Below are positions 53,061 through 61,927 of a stretch of 64,000 nt of DNA, piece after piece (position 1 is the first letter of the stretch; every line of letters starts with the position of its first letter). Source of the DNA: Vibrio gallaecicus (GTDB lineage Bacteria > Pseudomonadota > Gammaproteobacteria > Enterobacterales > Vibrionaceae); assembly GCF_024347495.1 (NCBI RefSeq), contig NZ_AP025491.1, positions 620,001-684,000 on the forward strand, read 5' to 3'. Both the position numbers and the translations under genes were made by a program. A model generated the notes under the pieces. It saw nothing but the letters and a program-made list of their open reading frames with translations. It ran no database searches and was not told the DNA's origin.

Positions 53061-54494
53061 GTGATAAATATATCTTCTATGAAGCGATTGCTAAAAGCAG
53101 CAGTCGCCATCAATTGCTTTTTTGCTACTTTGATTGCATGTCTTGTTGGTGCGTTTTCGTTAAATATCGAACGAAACTTTTGGCAAGAAAATTTAGTCGA
53201 AGATTACAAAAATCTAGCCGTTACCCATTTTTCTGATGAATTTAAAGATCTAAATTTGGCGACGGAAGAACTTGCAAAAAATGCAGTTATTTCTGAATTT
53301 ATACAGGTAAATCATATCAATAAAAACCCCGTTTCTATTGATAATGAAATACAGAAAAGTGACCAGTTTTCTACCTTAATTATTCAAAACACCATTGGAC
53401 AGTTTGTTTATACAAACACAAAAAGTAAAACAAGCTCAATTAACGGGCTAAAGAGGTTACATGAACCTCATACGCAAATGGTTTTTACTCCAGTGAAAAA
53501 TCTTGGCATAGACTTTATCGATGGTCGAATTTTTATGTTTGTAAGTGTCCCTATTGTCGGAGAATCCTCCGTAAGACCTACTGGCTTGGTTACTATGCTT
53601 CGAGAGGTGAATTCTGAGCTACTAAGAGAGTTAAGTGAGAAGATCGGTCGTGAATTCAACTTTCACTACACATCTGCAGGAATGAGATTAACTCAAATTA
53701 GTTATTCTCATGGTTTTAAAGTGGATTTGTACCGTATAACAAATGGTGAACATTCATTCGATGCGGAATATAAAATTACATTGCCAGACGGACGTGTTCA
53801 GCCCGCAAACTTTGTTATTACCTTTGCTCTAAAGCCTTATCAACATTTTGACCCTAGGTACTTACTTTTTGGTGTTGCACTCACTGTTCCTTTGATTACG
53901 TTTGTACTTTGGCTTGGTTTTTCAACTAAGGTTATTACCCCTATGGCAAAACTCATTGATTATGTAACCGATGAAGGGACATACAATGAGGCACGAGTAG
54001 ATAAAACGTCATCGCATGAATTGCCGGAAGAGCTGAAACTGATCCATCATCGTTTTAAGAAGGTGTATTTTAATATGTCTCGGCAGAATCAATTTAGCCA
54101 AGTATTGGTTGATGCGATTGGAGATATTATTATCACCGTCGATATTGAAGGTAAGATTTGTTATGCCAATCCAGCCGCGAGGCAATGGTTTAATGTGTGC
54201 GAAAGTATTTTGTTTGGTCAGCCACTAGAGCTGTTTACGAGTAATATTAATCATGAAAGTCCAGACGTGGCGACTTGGTTATATACGAGCAACGTCTATA
54301 AAGAACGGATTCAATGTGAAGCCGAATTGGTAAATATTATTAGTAAGACGTTTGTTTATCCTGCCGATGTTATTGTTCAGCCGATCAATATTTTAAACTC
54401 AGATAGTGAATTTGAAAGTATTGATGGAAGTTCATCGACAGTGGTTGTGATAAGAATTAAAGACATCATTCCACTTGATAAGTACATGTCATAA
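53061..54494 (+). CDS. Membrane-anchored PAS protein without an output domain
   Basis: 477 residues. Membrane helix 1 (about 13-34), a roughly 230-residue periplasmic region that may be a Cache-type sensor (FVYTNTKSK, GLDFIDGR-type segments), membrane helix 2 (about 270-292), a short HAMP-like linker and a PAS domain (about 345-460; QVLVDAIGDIIITVDIEGKICYANPAARQWF). The protein then ends: no GGDEF, EAL, kinase or MCP domain. It starts 6 bases after the hybrid kinase stop (GTG 53061; ATG 53079 is an alternative), so it is likely part of the same signalling system. Confidence 0.75.
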   Translation: MINISSMKRLLKAAVAINCFFATLIACLVGAFSLNIERNFWQENLVEDYKNLAVTHFSDEFKDLNLATEELAKNAVISEFIQVNHINKNPVSIDNEIQKSDQFSTLIIQNTIGQFVYTNTKSKTSSINGLKRLHEPHTQMVFTPVKNLGIDFIDGRIFMFVSVPIVGESSVRPTGLVTMLREVNSELLRELSEKIGREFNFHYTSAGMRLTQISYSHGFKVDLYRITNGEHSFDAEYKITLPDGRVQPANFVITFALKPYQHFDPRYLLFGVALTVPLITFVLWLGFSTKVITPMAKLIDYVTDEGTYNEARVDKTSSHELPEELKLIHHRFKKVYFNMSRQNQFSQVLVDAIGDIIITVDIEGKICYANPAARQWFNVCESILFGQPLELFTSNINHESPDVATWLYTSNVYKERIQCEAELVNIISKTFVYPADVIVQPINILNSDSEFESIDGSSSTVVVIRIKDIIPLDKYMS

Positions 54495-54497
54495 AAA

Positions 54498-54519
54498 AAG
54501 GAGAGCGTTGGCTCTCCTT
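54498..54519 (+). terminator. Terminator after the hybrid-kinase/PAS operon
   Basis: AAGGAGAGC pairs perfectly with GCTCTCCTT around a GTTG loop, with A run before and T-rich sequence after. Confidence 0.9.
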
Positions 54520-54527
54520 ATTTCTTT

Positions 54528-54587
54528 TAAAAACATCGGGCTGTAAAAACATGAACTAAGTAAAACATGAGTGAGTTAAACACGCCG
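54528..54587. repeat. Degenerate tandem units with TAAAACATG core
   Basis: Units 54528-54543, 54544-54560, 54561-54575 and 54576-54587 begin TAAAAACAT, TAAAAACATGA, TAAAACATGA and TTAAACACG. They lie in the spacer between two convergent genes, right after a terminator. Confidence 0.5.
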
Positions 54588-54625
54588 TTCAATCAATACT
54601 TTTACTGACTGGTTCTCGTTCTACT

Positions 54626-55777
54626 TTACTCACCAGCAATTTGTAGGTGTGAGCCTTTAAGGCTAGCAATAAACATATAGATTGTCGTTGCTAGTAATGA
54701 AGCAAACAGATAAGTAAATAACCCCGATTGTGAACCCATGAAGCTGTCTGCGATAATAGGACCAGCCACAGAACCAATACTGTAGCAAAACAGCATAATT
54801 TGAGTGACCGATACCAAGTAGCTCGCATCCATGTTTCGGCAACCTAAGTTGATTGCAATTGGGTACAAAGCAAAAGTTGCCATGCCTAAAATGAACAAAC
54901 TGCTCGCCATCACGTAAAAATCTTGGCTTAAGGTGATTAATGCAATGCTTGCTACACCTAACAGGCAGAACAAAGCCATCAGCAATACTTGACCAATCAT
55001 TCGAGATAACCAAGTGACAATCGGTTGTACAGCCATTCCACCCATAATAATCAATGCCATTAAGCCGCCAATGTCATCGTGGCTAATATTACGGTTTGAA
55101 AGCTCAACAGGCATCAAGCCATAAATTGCGCCAAGAGTAAGCCCTGAAACAATGCATCCAATTAAAGCGCTGTGACTTAAATTCGTGATTTGTTTGAAAG
55201 ACAAACTTTGCGAGTGGCTTGATGCTGGTGCAGCAACATTGCCAAACAGTAATACGATAACAGCACTGAATAAGAGTGTGAAAATAGCAATAAAAGGTAC
55301 ACCGCCTATAACGCCTAATACACCAATACCCAATTGACCCAGTGCAGAGCCGCCATATAGAGAGCACATGTAAATTGCTAAGCGTTTTGCTCGTTGCGAT
55401 TCTTCACCGCTCATCAACCAAGACTCAACGACAACAAAAATACCCGCAACGGCAATACCAGCAACAAAACGTGCGACTAGCCAAACTTGGCTAATAGGTA
55501 TTAACGGAAGTATAAGTACGGTACCAATGAATACTGATAAGCAAAGTACGAAAGCATTACGATGCCCGTAATGAGCAACAACACGTTCGATAATAAGAGT
55601 ACCAACCAGTAAGCCTGCATAAAATGCACTCGCTAACCAACTCGATAGCGTACTTTCTAGCCCATAGTCAGACAGCATTAATGAAAGTGAACTCATTAAG
55701 TAGCCAGAAGCAATAGCGTAAAGTGACAGCGCAATAACAGGAACTGTTATACGAGCGATAGGTTGAGTGTTTTCCAA
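54626..55777 (-). CDS. MFS transporter, YcaD/UMF-like
   Basis: About 383 residues from a TTG at 55775-55777, chosen because GGAG lies 9 bases upstream and the N-terminus (ENTQPIARITVPVIALSLY) then starts shortly before helix 1; the frame is open to an ATG at 55891, but that extension is rich in aromatic and His residues and looks non-coding. About 12 membrane segments, with MFS landmarks (ASAFYAGLLVGTLIIERVVAHYGHRNAF after helix 2). It resembles the YcaD-type MFS group. Substrate unknown. Confidence 0.85.
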   Translation of the reverse strand: MENTQPIARITVPVIALSLYAIASGYLMSSLSLMLSDYGLESTLSSWLASAFYAGLLVGTLIIERVVAHYGHRNAFVLCLSVFIGTVLILPLIPISQVWLVARFVAGIAVAGIFVVVESWLMSGEESQRAKRLAIYMCSLYGGSALGQLGIGVLGVIGGVPFIAIFTLLFSAVIVLLFGNVAAPASSHSQSLSFKQITNLSHSALIGCIVSGLTLGAIYGLMPVELSNRNISHDDIGGLMALIIMGGMAVQPIVTWLSRMIGQVLLMALFCLLGVASIALITLSQDFYVMASSLFILGMATFALYPIAINLGCRNMDASYLVSVTQIMLFCYSIGSVAGPIIADSFMGSQSGLFTYLFASLLATTIYMFIASLKGSHLQIAGE

Positions 55778-55868
55778 TGCAGGAGTCTCCAAGGTCGTGT
55801 GGAAGATGAATTTTCCGCGACTATGGAGGAGAAAGTGAGATGGGTAAAACGAATAAAAATAGTCGTGA

Positions 55869-55887
55869 CGATAAAGAAAGTTTATCG
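55869..55887. promoter_or_regulatory. Palindrome in the MFS gene promoter region
   Basis: CGATAAA-GAAAG-TTTATCG is a perfect 7-bp inverted repeat with a 5-base spacer, about 100 bases upstream of the proposed TTG start. It could be an operator; no regulator was assigned. Confidence 0.35.
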
Positions 55888-55898
55888 CCACTGTGGTG

Positions 55899-55931
55899 TA
55901 AAATTATCTATTTTAAAATGAGATAATTTTA
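55899..55931 (-). terminator. AT-rich hairpin downstream of trxC
   Basis: TAAAATTATCT (55899-55909) pairs perfectly with AGATAATTTTA (55921-55931), with an 11-base loop. It lies six bases past the trxC stop and probably separates it from the MFS gene. Confidence 0.5.
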
Positions 55932-55936
55932 GATTC

Positions 55937-56371
55937 TTATTTAGCTAAAGCTTGATTAAGCCATTGATCAAACTGTGATTTAGGTAGTGCGCCATTAATG
56001 CTATCAACACGTTTACCATTCTTGAATACCATAACGGTTGGTATACTGCGAATTTGATATTGCGCGGCAAGTTGTTGCTGAGCTTCAGTATCAATCTTAA
56101 CGAATCGGACAGAGCCTGCACGTTCAGTTGCCACATCACTGAATACTGGTGCAAAACCAACACATGGATTACACCATGTCGCCCAAAAGTCGATAACAAC
56201 AGGTTGAGAACTGTTTAAAATCGCGGGTAGGTTTAAAACCGTACCTTCGACTGGTGAGCCGTCTAGTAGTGAACTTTTGCATTTTCCACAGGTTGGGCTT
56301 TCTGTGATTCTTTCTGATGGAACGCGGTTGACACCTTGGCAAGAAGGGCAACGAGTATTAAATGTAGACAT
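55937..56371 (-). CDS. trxC: Thioredoxin 2
   Basis: 144 residues. An N-terminal zinc ribbon (Cys8, Cys11, Cys28, Cys31) followed by a thioredoxin domain, the layout of TrxC. The active site reads Trp-Cys67-Asn-Pro-Cys70 rather than the usual WCGPC, and the downstream cis-Pro is in IRSIPTVMVFKNG. A cytoplasmic disulfide reductase, in E. coli under OxyR. Divergent from fabH, a pairing I also recall from Vibrio chromosome II. Confidence 0.93.
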   Translation of the reverse strand: MSTFNTRCPSCQGVNRVPSERITESPTCGKCKSSLLDGSPVEGTVLNLPAILNSSQPVVIDFWATWCNPCVGFAPVFSDVATERAGSVRFVKIDTEAQQQLAAQYQIRSIPTVMVFKNGKRVDSINGALPKSQFDQWLNQALAK

Positions 56372-56490
56372 AACTTTCTCTTTTTATTATCAGTTCGTAG
56401 AATGCCCGATTTACGGCAGTGGTACGAAATGTTTATACTGTTTCAAACAGCCTTACGATACTTAAATAAAAACAAACAATAAATAGGTAA

Positions 56491-57588
56491 ATGATGACAA
56501 ATTATTATGCTGAAATTACAGGCTGGGGGAAATGCTTGCCACCAGCTGTACTTTCAAACGATGACCTAAGCACTTTTATTGACACTTCAGATGAGTGGAT
56601 AAAAACTCGAACAGGTATCGAAAATCGTCGCATTAGCCATGTGAATACTTCTGAGCTTGCAACTGTGGCAGCAAAGCATGCAATGGCATGTGCTGGTCTA
56701 ACAGCCGAAGATATCGATTTGATCATTATTGCGACTTGCAGTCCTGATTCTCTGATCCCTAACACCGCATCTAAAGTACAACAAAACCTTGGCATTAAAG
56801 GGGCTGCTGCCTTTGATTTAAATGCAGCTTGTACTGGCTTTATCTATGGATTGGAAACGGCGACTCGATTGATTCAGTCAGGTAACTACCGTAATGCCAT
56901 CGTGATTGGCGCAGAAAGACTGTCTTTCTTCATTGATTGGACTAAACGTGATACTGCCGTGCTATTTGGTGATGGAGCAGGGGCGGTTGTATTGTCTCGT
57001 ACAGAAAGCCAAGTGGGTTTACAGCATGCTCAGATTGGTTGTGATGCAGAAGGTCGTGACATTCTTGCGGTACCAAAGTTTGGTACATCTATGGATCGAT
57101 TTGCTGCTGACAATGGGTATTGGGACTTTGACTTTGTCGGTAAAGAGATTTTCAAACGTGCAGTAAAAGGGATGGGAGCGGCTGCTCATACTGTTCTGAG
57201 CCGTACCGGTTTGTCTACTGATAATATTGATGTGGTTATTCCTCATCAAGCAAACATTCGCATTATTCAAACTCTGTGTGATATGGCAGGGATCGAACGC
57301 GATAAAGCATTTGTGAATATTCATAAATACGGTAATACATCTGCTGCTACTGTGCCTATCGCTTTATGTGAGTCACTAGAGCAGGGCGTTGTAAAACCAA
57401 ATTCAAATCTCCTTGTCGCGGCTTTTGGTGCAGGTTTAACGTGGGGCGCTGGTCATATAAAATGGGGTGAAAGAGTCACTGCTATTGGCAGCTCAGATGC
57501 AAGCTTACCTGAATTAAATCAAACGGCTCTAGAGCTACTAGAAAATGCAATTTTACACTGTAAAGAGCGCCCAAACGAGGTTAAGTAA
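56491..57588 (+). CDS. fabH: 3-oxoacyl-ACP synthase III (second FabH)
   Basis: 365 residues. It condenses an acyl-CoA with malonyl-ACP to start fatty acid synthesis. The catalytic triad is intact: Cys114 in NAACTGF, His252 in PHQAN and Asn282 in YGNTSAA (counted from the first ATG; an ATG at 56494 is also possible). It is about 45 residues longer than E. coli FabH, mostly a C-terminal extension after HIKWGERV. It stands apart from the fab gene cluster, so it is probably an accessory FabH with a different primer or condition of use. Confidence 0.92.
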   Translation: MMTNYYAEITGWGKCLPPAVLSNDDLSTFIDTSDEWIKTRTGIENRRISHVNTSELATVAAKHAMACAGLTAEDIDLIIIATCSPDSLIPNTASKVQQNLGIKGAAAFDLNAACTGFIYGLETATRLIQSGNYRNAIVIGAERLSFFIDWTKRDTAVLFGDGAGAVVLSRTESQVGLQHAQIGCDAEGRDILAVPKFGTSMDRFAADNGYWDFDFVGKEIFKRAVKGMGAAAHTVLSRTGLSTDNIDVVIPHQANIRIIQTLCDMAGIERDKAFVNIHKYGNTSAATVPIALCESLEQGVVKPNSNLLVAAFGAGLTWGAGHIKWGERVTAIGSSDASLPELNQTALELLENAILHCKERPNEVK

Positions 57589-57715
57589 TCATTCATTCTT
57601 GAACTTTCTTAGGTCAAAACATTGTTTCTGGAAAAACTATCGCTTTGAGTAAGAAGGATGCATATCGAGCATGAAGGTTACATCTAGTTTAACATCGTAC
57701 ATATAAACTTTAATT

Positions 57716-57745
57716 AAGGGACTACATACAGTCCCTTTTGCTTTT
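57716..57745 (+). terminator. Terminator between fabH and the glycosyltransferase
   Basis: AAGGGACT (57716-57723) pairs with AGTCCCTT (57730-57737), with a 6-base loop and a T-rich tail. It ends only about 15 bases before the GTG start of the next gene, so it might also act as a leader attenuator. Confidence 0.65.
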
Positions 57746-57760
57746 CTGATAGGAAGCTAC

Positions 57761-58993
57761 GTGAAAAAAGTATTAGCAATTGGCTATGTTTGGCCTGAAC
57801 CGAACTCTTCAGCTGCGGGCAGCCATATGCTGTCACTGTTACGTTTATTTAAACGTCAAGGTTGGGAAGTTGAATTTGCTACGCCTTCTCAAGAAACAGA
57901 GCACATGATAGATCTTAGTGCTGAAGGTATTACAAGCAAGGCAATTGAGCTTAATTGCGACAGTTTTGACGAGTACATTAGCGAGTTACAACCAGATATC
58001 GTCATGTTTGATCGGTTCATGATGGAAGAGCAATTTGGTTGGCGTGTAGAAAGATCATGTCCGACTGCGTTAAAGCTGTTGGATACTGAAGACTTACAAT
58101 GTTTACGAAATGCCCGTCATCAGGCTGTAAAGGCGGATAGAGAGCTGACTAAAGTTGATCTCTTTGGTGATTTGGCGAAGCGAGAAATCGCTGCAATACT
58201 TCGATGCGATCTTTCGTTGATCATATCAAGCCATGAAATGAAGTTATTGGTTGATGAATTTAAGGTTGATCCATCATTGATCTACCATCTGCCATTTATG
58301 GTCGACCTTGATACATTGCCTAAAAGTACCCTCAGTTTTGAAGAGCGTCAGCACTTTATGACGATTGGCAACTTTAGGCATGCCCCAAATTGGGATGCGG
58401 TTTTGCAACTTCAACAAATCTGGCCAAAGATAAAAAAACAACTACCAGAAGCTGAGTTACACATTTACGGCTCGTATCCGCCACCAAAGGCAACTGCACT
58501 GCATAATCCCAAAACTGGCTTCCATATTAAGGGATGGGCTAAAGATGCAGAGGAAGTCGTAGAGCAATCTCGTATTTGCTTAGCACCATTACGCTTTGGA
58601 GCTGGGATAAAAGGCAAACTATTAGATGCGATGAAGGTGCAAACCCCAAGTATTACAAGTGAAATTGGTAGTGAGGGAATGCTACCTAATCCTGATTCGG
58701 TTTGGCCAGGTGCAGTTGAAAATGATTATGACGACTTTGTTTCGGCTGCGGTTGAATTGTATACCAATAAAGATAAGTGGTTAGCTGCGCAGTGCCAGTG
58801 CCATGGTTTACTAGAAGCATGTTATGAGCAAAATGCTTTAGGTAATGCTTTAATTGAAGAATTGACACGCTTAGAAGCAACCTTAGAATCGCATCGGTTA
58901 AACAACTTTGTCGGATCAATGCTAAAGCACCATACAATGACCAGTACAAAGTATATGTCTCAATGGATTAATGAAAAGAACAAGCACAAATAG
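57761..58993 (+). CDS. Glycosyltransferase (GT4-like)
   Basis: 410 residues with a two-domain GT-B pattern: an N-terminal part starting KVLAIGYVWPEPNSSAAGSHMLSLLRLFKRQGWEV, and a C-terminal part with MTIGNFRHAPNWDAV, AELHIYGSYPP, FHIKGWAKDAEEVVEQSRICLAPLRFGAGIKGKLLDAM, the nucleotide-sugar site with its ExxxGxGIKxK-like pattern. Start is GTG with AGGAAG six bases upstream. Acceptor unknown; no polysaccharide cluster is around it. Confidence 0.85.
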   Translation: MKKVLAIGYVWPEPNSSAAGSHMLSLLRLFKRQGWEVEFATPSQETEHMIDLSAEGITSKAIELNCDSFDEYISELQPDIVMFDRFMMEEQFGWRVERSCPTALKLLDTEDLQCLRNARHQAVKADRELTKVDLFGDLAKREIAAILRCDLSLIISSHEMKLLVDEFKVDPSLIYHLPFMVDLDTLPKSTLSFEERQHFMTIGNFRHAPNWDAVLQLQQIWPKIKKQLPEAELHIYGSYPPPKATALHNPKTGFHIKGWAKDAEEVVEQSRICLAPLRFGAGIKGKLLDAMKVQTPSITSEIGSEGMLPNPDSVWPGAVENDYDDFVSAAVELYTNKDKWLAAQCQCHGLLEACYEQNALGNALIEELTRLEATLESHRLNNFVGSMLKHHTMTSTKYMSQWINEKNKHK

Positions 58994-59067
58994 ACCTATC
59001 TCTATTGATAAGTTAAATCCAGAGCATTGCTAGCGACTGTTTAGCTAGTATAAAAAATAAAGCCCAT

Positions 59068-59099
59068 CAGCCTTTCAGCTAATGGGATTTTTATTTCTC
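59068..59099 (+). terminator. Probable terminator after the glycosyltransferase
   Basis: CCCAT and ATGGG arms with a further AGC/GCT pairing inside, followed by a T-rich tail. Moderately strong. The rest of the 59000-59229 spacer has no gene; a short repeat of TTCGTCTAG and TTCATCTAG is visible near 59137-59155. Confidence 0.55.
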
Positions 59100-59229
59100 T
59101 ACGTTACTTATATCAGCAATTACTTAGCTACATTTCGTCTAGTAACTTTCATCTAGAAGCCATGTTCTCTTAAAGAGAGCTTACAGATTCTTAATATAGG
59201 TTCTTATTATGGTTAATGACTATATGTGC

Positions 59230-60882
59230 TTAAGATCTAGAAAATTGATATGTACGGAAACCACCAATCAAATTACGAGCTTTATAGCCATTATTCACTA
59301 GTTGACGATAAGCTACGTTACCACGTAACCCAACTTGGCAATAAATGATGATCTCTTTGTCTTTAGGGAGTTCAGTTATTCGCTCACGAAGTTGGTCTAC
59401 AGGGATATTAACGGCGCCTTCAAGGAAATTACCATTAGATAACTCGTTAGGGTTACGCACATCAAGCAGCAATTGGTTTTCAGACAGTTGATCAATTTGG
59501 TGATAGTGGATAGGCGTCGCATCACCTTTAATAATATTGCTAGCAACAAATGCCGCTTGGTTAATTACATCCTTAGCACTTCCATAAGGTGGCGCGTAAG
59601 TCAGTTCAAGGTGCTGTAGTTGCTCTACAGTCATACCTGCACGTTGAGCCACAGCTAATACATCTATTCGTTTATCGATGCCATCTTTTCCAACTGCCTG
59701 TGCCCCCAAAAGTACGCCTGAAGTTGGGTGGAACAGAATTTTTAACGATACTGTTTCAGCTCCCGGATAGTAACTGGCATGGCTTGCAGTATGTACATAG
59801 ACTTTTTCATAATTAGAACGGCTTTGTATAAGTTGCTTTTCATTTTTACCTGTTGAAGCAACAGCTAAATCAAATACCTTACAAATCGCAGTACCTTGTG
59901 TGCCTTGATAACTTTCGTTTCTTCCAAATATATTGTCTGCTGCCATTCGACCTTGGCGATTGGCAGGACCCGCTAAAGGGACTAAGGTTGGTTGCTTTGT
60001 AACAAAGTCTTTTTCTTCTATGGCGTCACCAACGGCATAGATTGACGGATCACTGGTTTGTAATTGATCATTGGTTTGAATTCCGCCCAATGAACCAATG
60101 GTTAGACCTGCTTCTTTCGCGAGAGAGGTTTCTGGTCGAACACCAATCGCCATAATTAACATACCCGTTGAAATCTGCTTACCGCTACTCAGGCTTAATG
60201 TAAGATTCTGGCTTGAATTATCGAACTCGACTGCTTCAAGAGCACTGTTTAAGCGAAGATCAATGCCTTTTTCTTTAATTTCACTATGTACGAAGCCTGC
60301 CATTTCTCTATCTACTGGAGTCATGACTTGATCAAACATTTCGATTAATGAAGTGGAAATACCGAGCTGGTGGAATGCCTCAACCATTTCTAAACCGATA
60401 AAACCACCGCCCACAACGGTCGCATGTTGCGGTTTGTTGGTGTTCAAACTTCTTAATATTTTATCCATATCAGGAATATTACGAAGTGTATGAGTGAGCG
60501 GGTTATTAATACCACTGATGTTTGGTGTAATAGGGCTCGCACCAGGGCTTAATAGCAAAAAGTCATAACTTTCTTGGTATTCAGTTTGATCGAGAAGGTT
60601 TCTTACAGTGACAGTTTTGTTAGCACGATTGATACTGACAACTTCATTCAACACACGCACATCAACATTGAAGCGAGCCAAGAAGCTTTGAGGTGTTTGC
60701 AGTAACAATTTACTTCGGTCTTTGATGTCACCACCAATATGGTAAGGAAGACCACAGTTAGCAAATGATACAAATTCACCACGCTCGAACATTATAATTT
60801 CAGCATCTTCGCTTAGTCTTCTTGCTCTGGCTGCTGCTGATGCTCCGCCGGCTACGCCACCAACAATCACAATCTTGGTCAT
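59230..60882 (-). CDS. CoA-disulfide/persulfide reductase fused to rhodanese
   Basis: 550 residues from ATG 60882 (MTKIVIVGGVAGG, with GGAG upstream; the frame is open 18 codons further). FAD/NAD(P)H disulfide oxidoreductase with active-site Cys43 in SFANCGLPYHIGG, the position used by CoA-disulfide reductases, a second dinucleotide fold (ATVVGGGFIGLEMVEAF), the dimerisation domain with TYAPPYGSAKDVIN, and a C-terminal rhodanese domain with Cys515 in YCQVGLRGNVAYR. This is the CoADR-Rhd/Npsr layout, which reduces polysulfide or persulfide. It is divergent from two YeeE/YedE genes, pointing to sulfane-sulfur use or detoxification. Confidence 0.92.
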   Translation of the reverse strand: MTKIVIVGGVAGGASAAARARRLSEDAEIIMFERGEFVSFANCGLPYHIGGDIKDRSKLLLQTPQSFLARFNVDVRVLNEVVSINRANKTVTVRNLLDQTEYQESYDFLLLSPGASPITPNISGINNPLTHTLRNIPDMDKILRSLNTNKPQHATVVGGGFIGLEMVEAFHQLGISTSLIEMFDQVMTPVDREMAGFVHSEIKEKGIDLRLNSALEAVEFDNSSQNLTLSLSSGKQISTGMLIMAIGVRPETSLAKEAGLTIGSLGGIQTNDQLQTSDPSIYAVGDAIEEKDFVTKQPTLVPLAGPANRQGRMAADNIFGRNESYQGTQGTAICKVFDLAVASTGKNEKQLIQSRSNYEKVYVHTASHASYYPGAETVSLKILFHPTSGVLLGAQAVGKDGIDKRIDVLAVAQRAGMTVEQLQHLELTYAPPYGSAKDVINQAAFVASNIIKGDATPIHYHQIDQLSENQLLLDVRNPNELSNGNFLEGAVNIPVDQLRERITELPKDKEIIIYCQVGLRGNVAYRQLVNNGYKARNLIGGFRTYQFSRS

Positions 60883-60925
60883 TTGAATCTCCAATGGGTT
60901 AGTACTTGTCTTTAGCCACACTATA

Positions 60926-60959
60926 AAAACTAACATTAGAAAAGTCTAATGTTAGTTTT
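60926..60959. promoter_or_regulatory. Perfect 15-bp palindrome in the sulfur divergon
   Basis: AAAACTAACATTAGA (60926-60940) and its exact reverse complement (60945-60959), four bases apart. It lies 44 bases upstream of the reductase start. The size and CTAAT/ATTAG half-sites fit an ArsR/BigR-type repressor operator better than a terminator. Confidence 0.6.
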
Positions 60960-60985
60960 ATTTAATTACACCTAAATTAGGATTG

Positions 60986-61005
60986 ACTAATTTACATTTA
61001 TTAGT
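60986..61005. promoter_or_regulatory. Second CTAAT/ATTAG inverted repeat in the sulfur divergon
   Basis: ACTAAT (60986-60991) and ATTAGT (61000-61005) with 8 bases between share the half-site of the 15-bp palindrome and lie nearer to the YeeE/YedE start. The two repeats may control the two directions. Confidence 0.45.
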
Positions 61006-61064
61006 AATATCTAATTTATGGTTGATTGCTCCGTAATAATATTAAAAATGAAGCAGAGGTAAAT

Positions 61065-61487
61065 ATGATTCATACAATTCCTTGGCATGCACTAGTTGGA
61101 GGTATGTTACTTGGTGTATCCGCCACTATTTTATTGCTGTTTATAGGGCGTGTCGCAGGAATTAGCGGCATTGTCAGTGGGTTATTGAAGCCAGTCAAAG
61201 GCGAGTCTGGTTGGCGAATGACTTTTATCGTTGGAATGATTGTCAGCGTATTTATCTTGCAACCATTCGGAGTTGAACTGCCAGTAATCGATAACAGTAA
61301 TCTATTTATTGTGGCTATCGCAGGGCTACTTGTCGGGTTTGGGACCAAAATTTCGAATGGATGCACGAGTGGCCACGGGATTGTTGGCTTAGCAAGGTTT
61401 TCTAAACGTTCAATTGCTGCAACCTTAACATTCATGGCTTTTGCTGCGCTGACTGTACTAGTCACTAAAGTTACAGGAGTCATATAA
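61065..61487 (+). CDS. YeeE/YedE-family sulfur transporter subunit (PmpA-like)
   Basis: 140 residues from ATG 61065 (AGAGG upstream; longer in-frame start rejected). About four membrane helices and the family signature GFGTKISNGCTSGHGIVGLARFS with its conserved Cys. Half-size YeeE proteins work in pairs with the following gene. Family members carry thiosulfate or other sulfur species through the inner membrane. Its divergent neighbour is the persulfide-type reductase. Confidence 0.88.
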   Translation: MIHTIPWHALVGGMLLGVSATILLLFIGRVAGISGIVSGLLKPVKGESGWRMTFIVGMIVSVFILQPFGVELPVIDNSNLFIVAIAGLLVGFGTKISNGCTSGHGIVGLARFSKRSIAATLTFMAFAALTVLVTKVTGVI

Positions 61488-61915
61488 TGAATGAATCAAT
61501 GTATAAATCTGTTATTGGTTTAGTGTCTGGAGTTCTATTTGGTAGTGGTATGGTGATATCTGGAATGGTTGATCCGATTAACGTTCTTGGTTTCCTAGAT
61601 ATAACAGGGGATTGGAATCCAAGCCTTGCATTTGTAATGGGGGGTGCGCTAGCAGTATTTACTCCCATGTACCATCTGGTTATTAAGAAACGCAAACAGG
61701 CAGTTAATGGTGAAGGTTTCAAAATAACAACTAATCAAGTAATAGATAAAAAACTAGTTGGTGGATCTGCACTGTTTGGGATTGGCTGGGGGTTAGCGGG
61801 TTTTTGTCCCGGCCCTGCGGTGACCAGTTTAGGTGGCGGGGCAACAAGTGTAATTTTATTTAGTATTACAATGCTCATTGGAATGAAAGCTGCTGTGCCT
61901 TTGCAAAGTAAATAA
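61487..61915 (+). CDS. YeeE/YedE-family sulfur transporter subunit (PmpB-like, DUF6691)
   Basis: 142 residues with about four membrane helices: VLFGSGMVISGMVDPINVLGFLDITGDWNPSLAFVMGG near the start and GIGWGLAGFCPGPAVTSLG with the conserved Cys in the second half. It is the partner of the preceding gene, with overlapping stop and start (TAATG). Only 12 bases separate its end from the convergent nuclease-like gene. Confidence 0.88.
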   Translation: MNESMYKSVIGLVSGVLFGSGMVISGMVDPINVLGFLDITGDWNPSLAFVMGGALAVFTPMYHLVIKKRKQAVNGEGFKITTNQVIDKKLVGGSALFGIGWGLAGFCPGPAVTSLGGGATSVILFSITMLIGMKAAVPLQSK

Positions 61916-61927
61916 TCAAAATCGAGA

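Noticed and set aside
56385..56490. Possible small ORFs in the trxC-fabH divergent spacer
   Set aside because: Only short frames without ribosome-binding sites; the region is the shared promoter.
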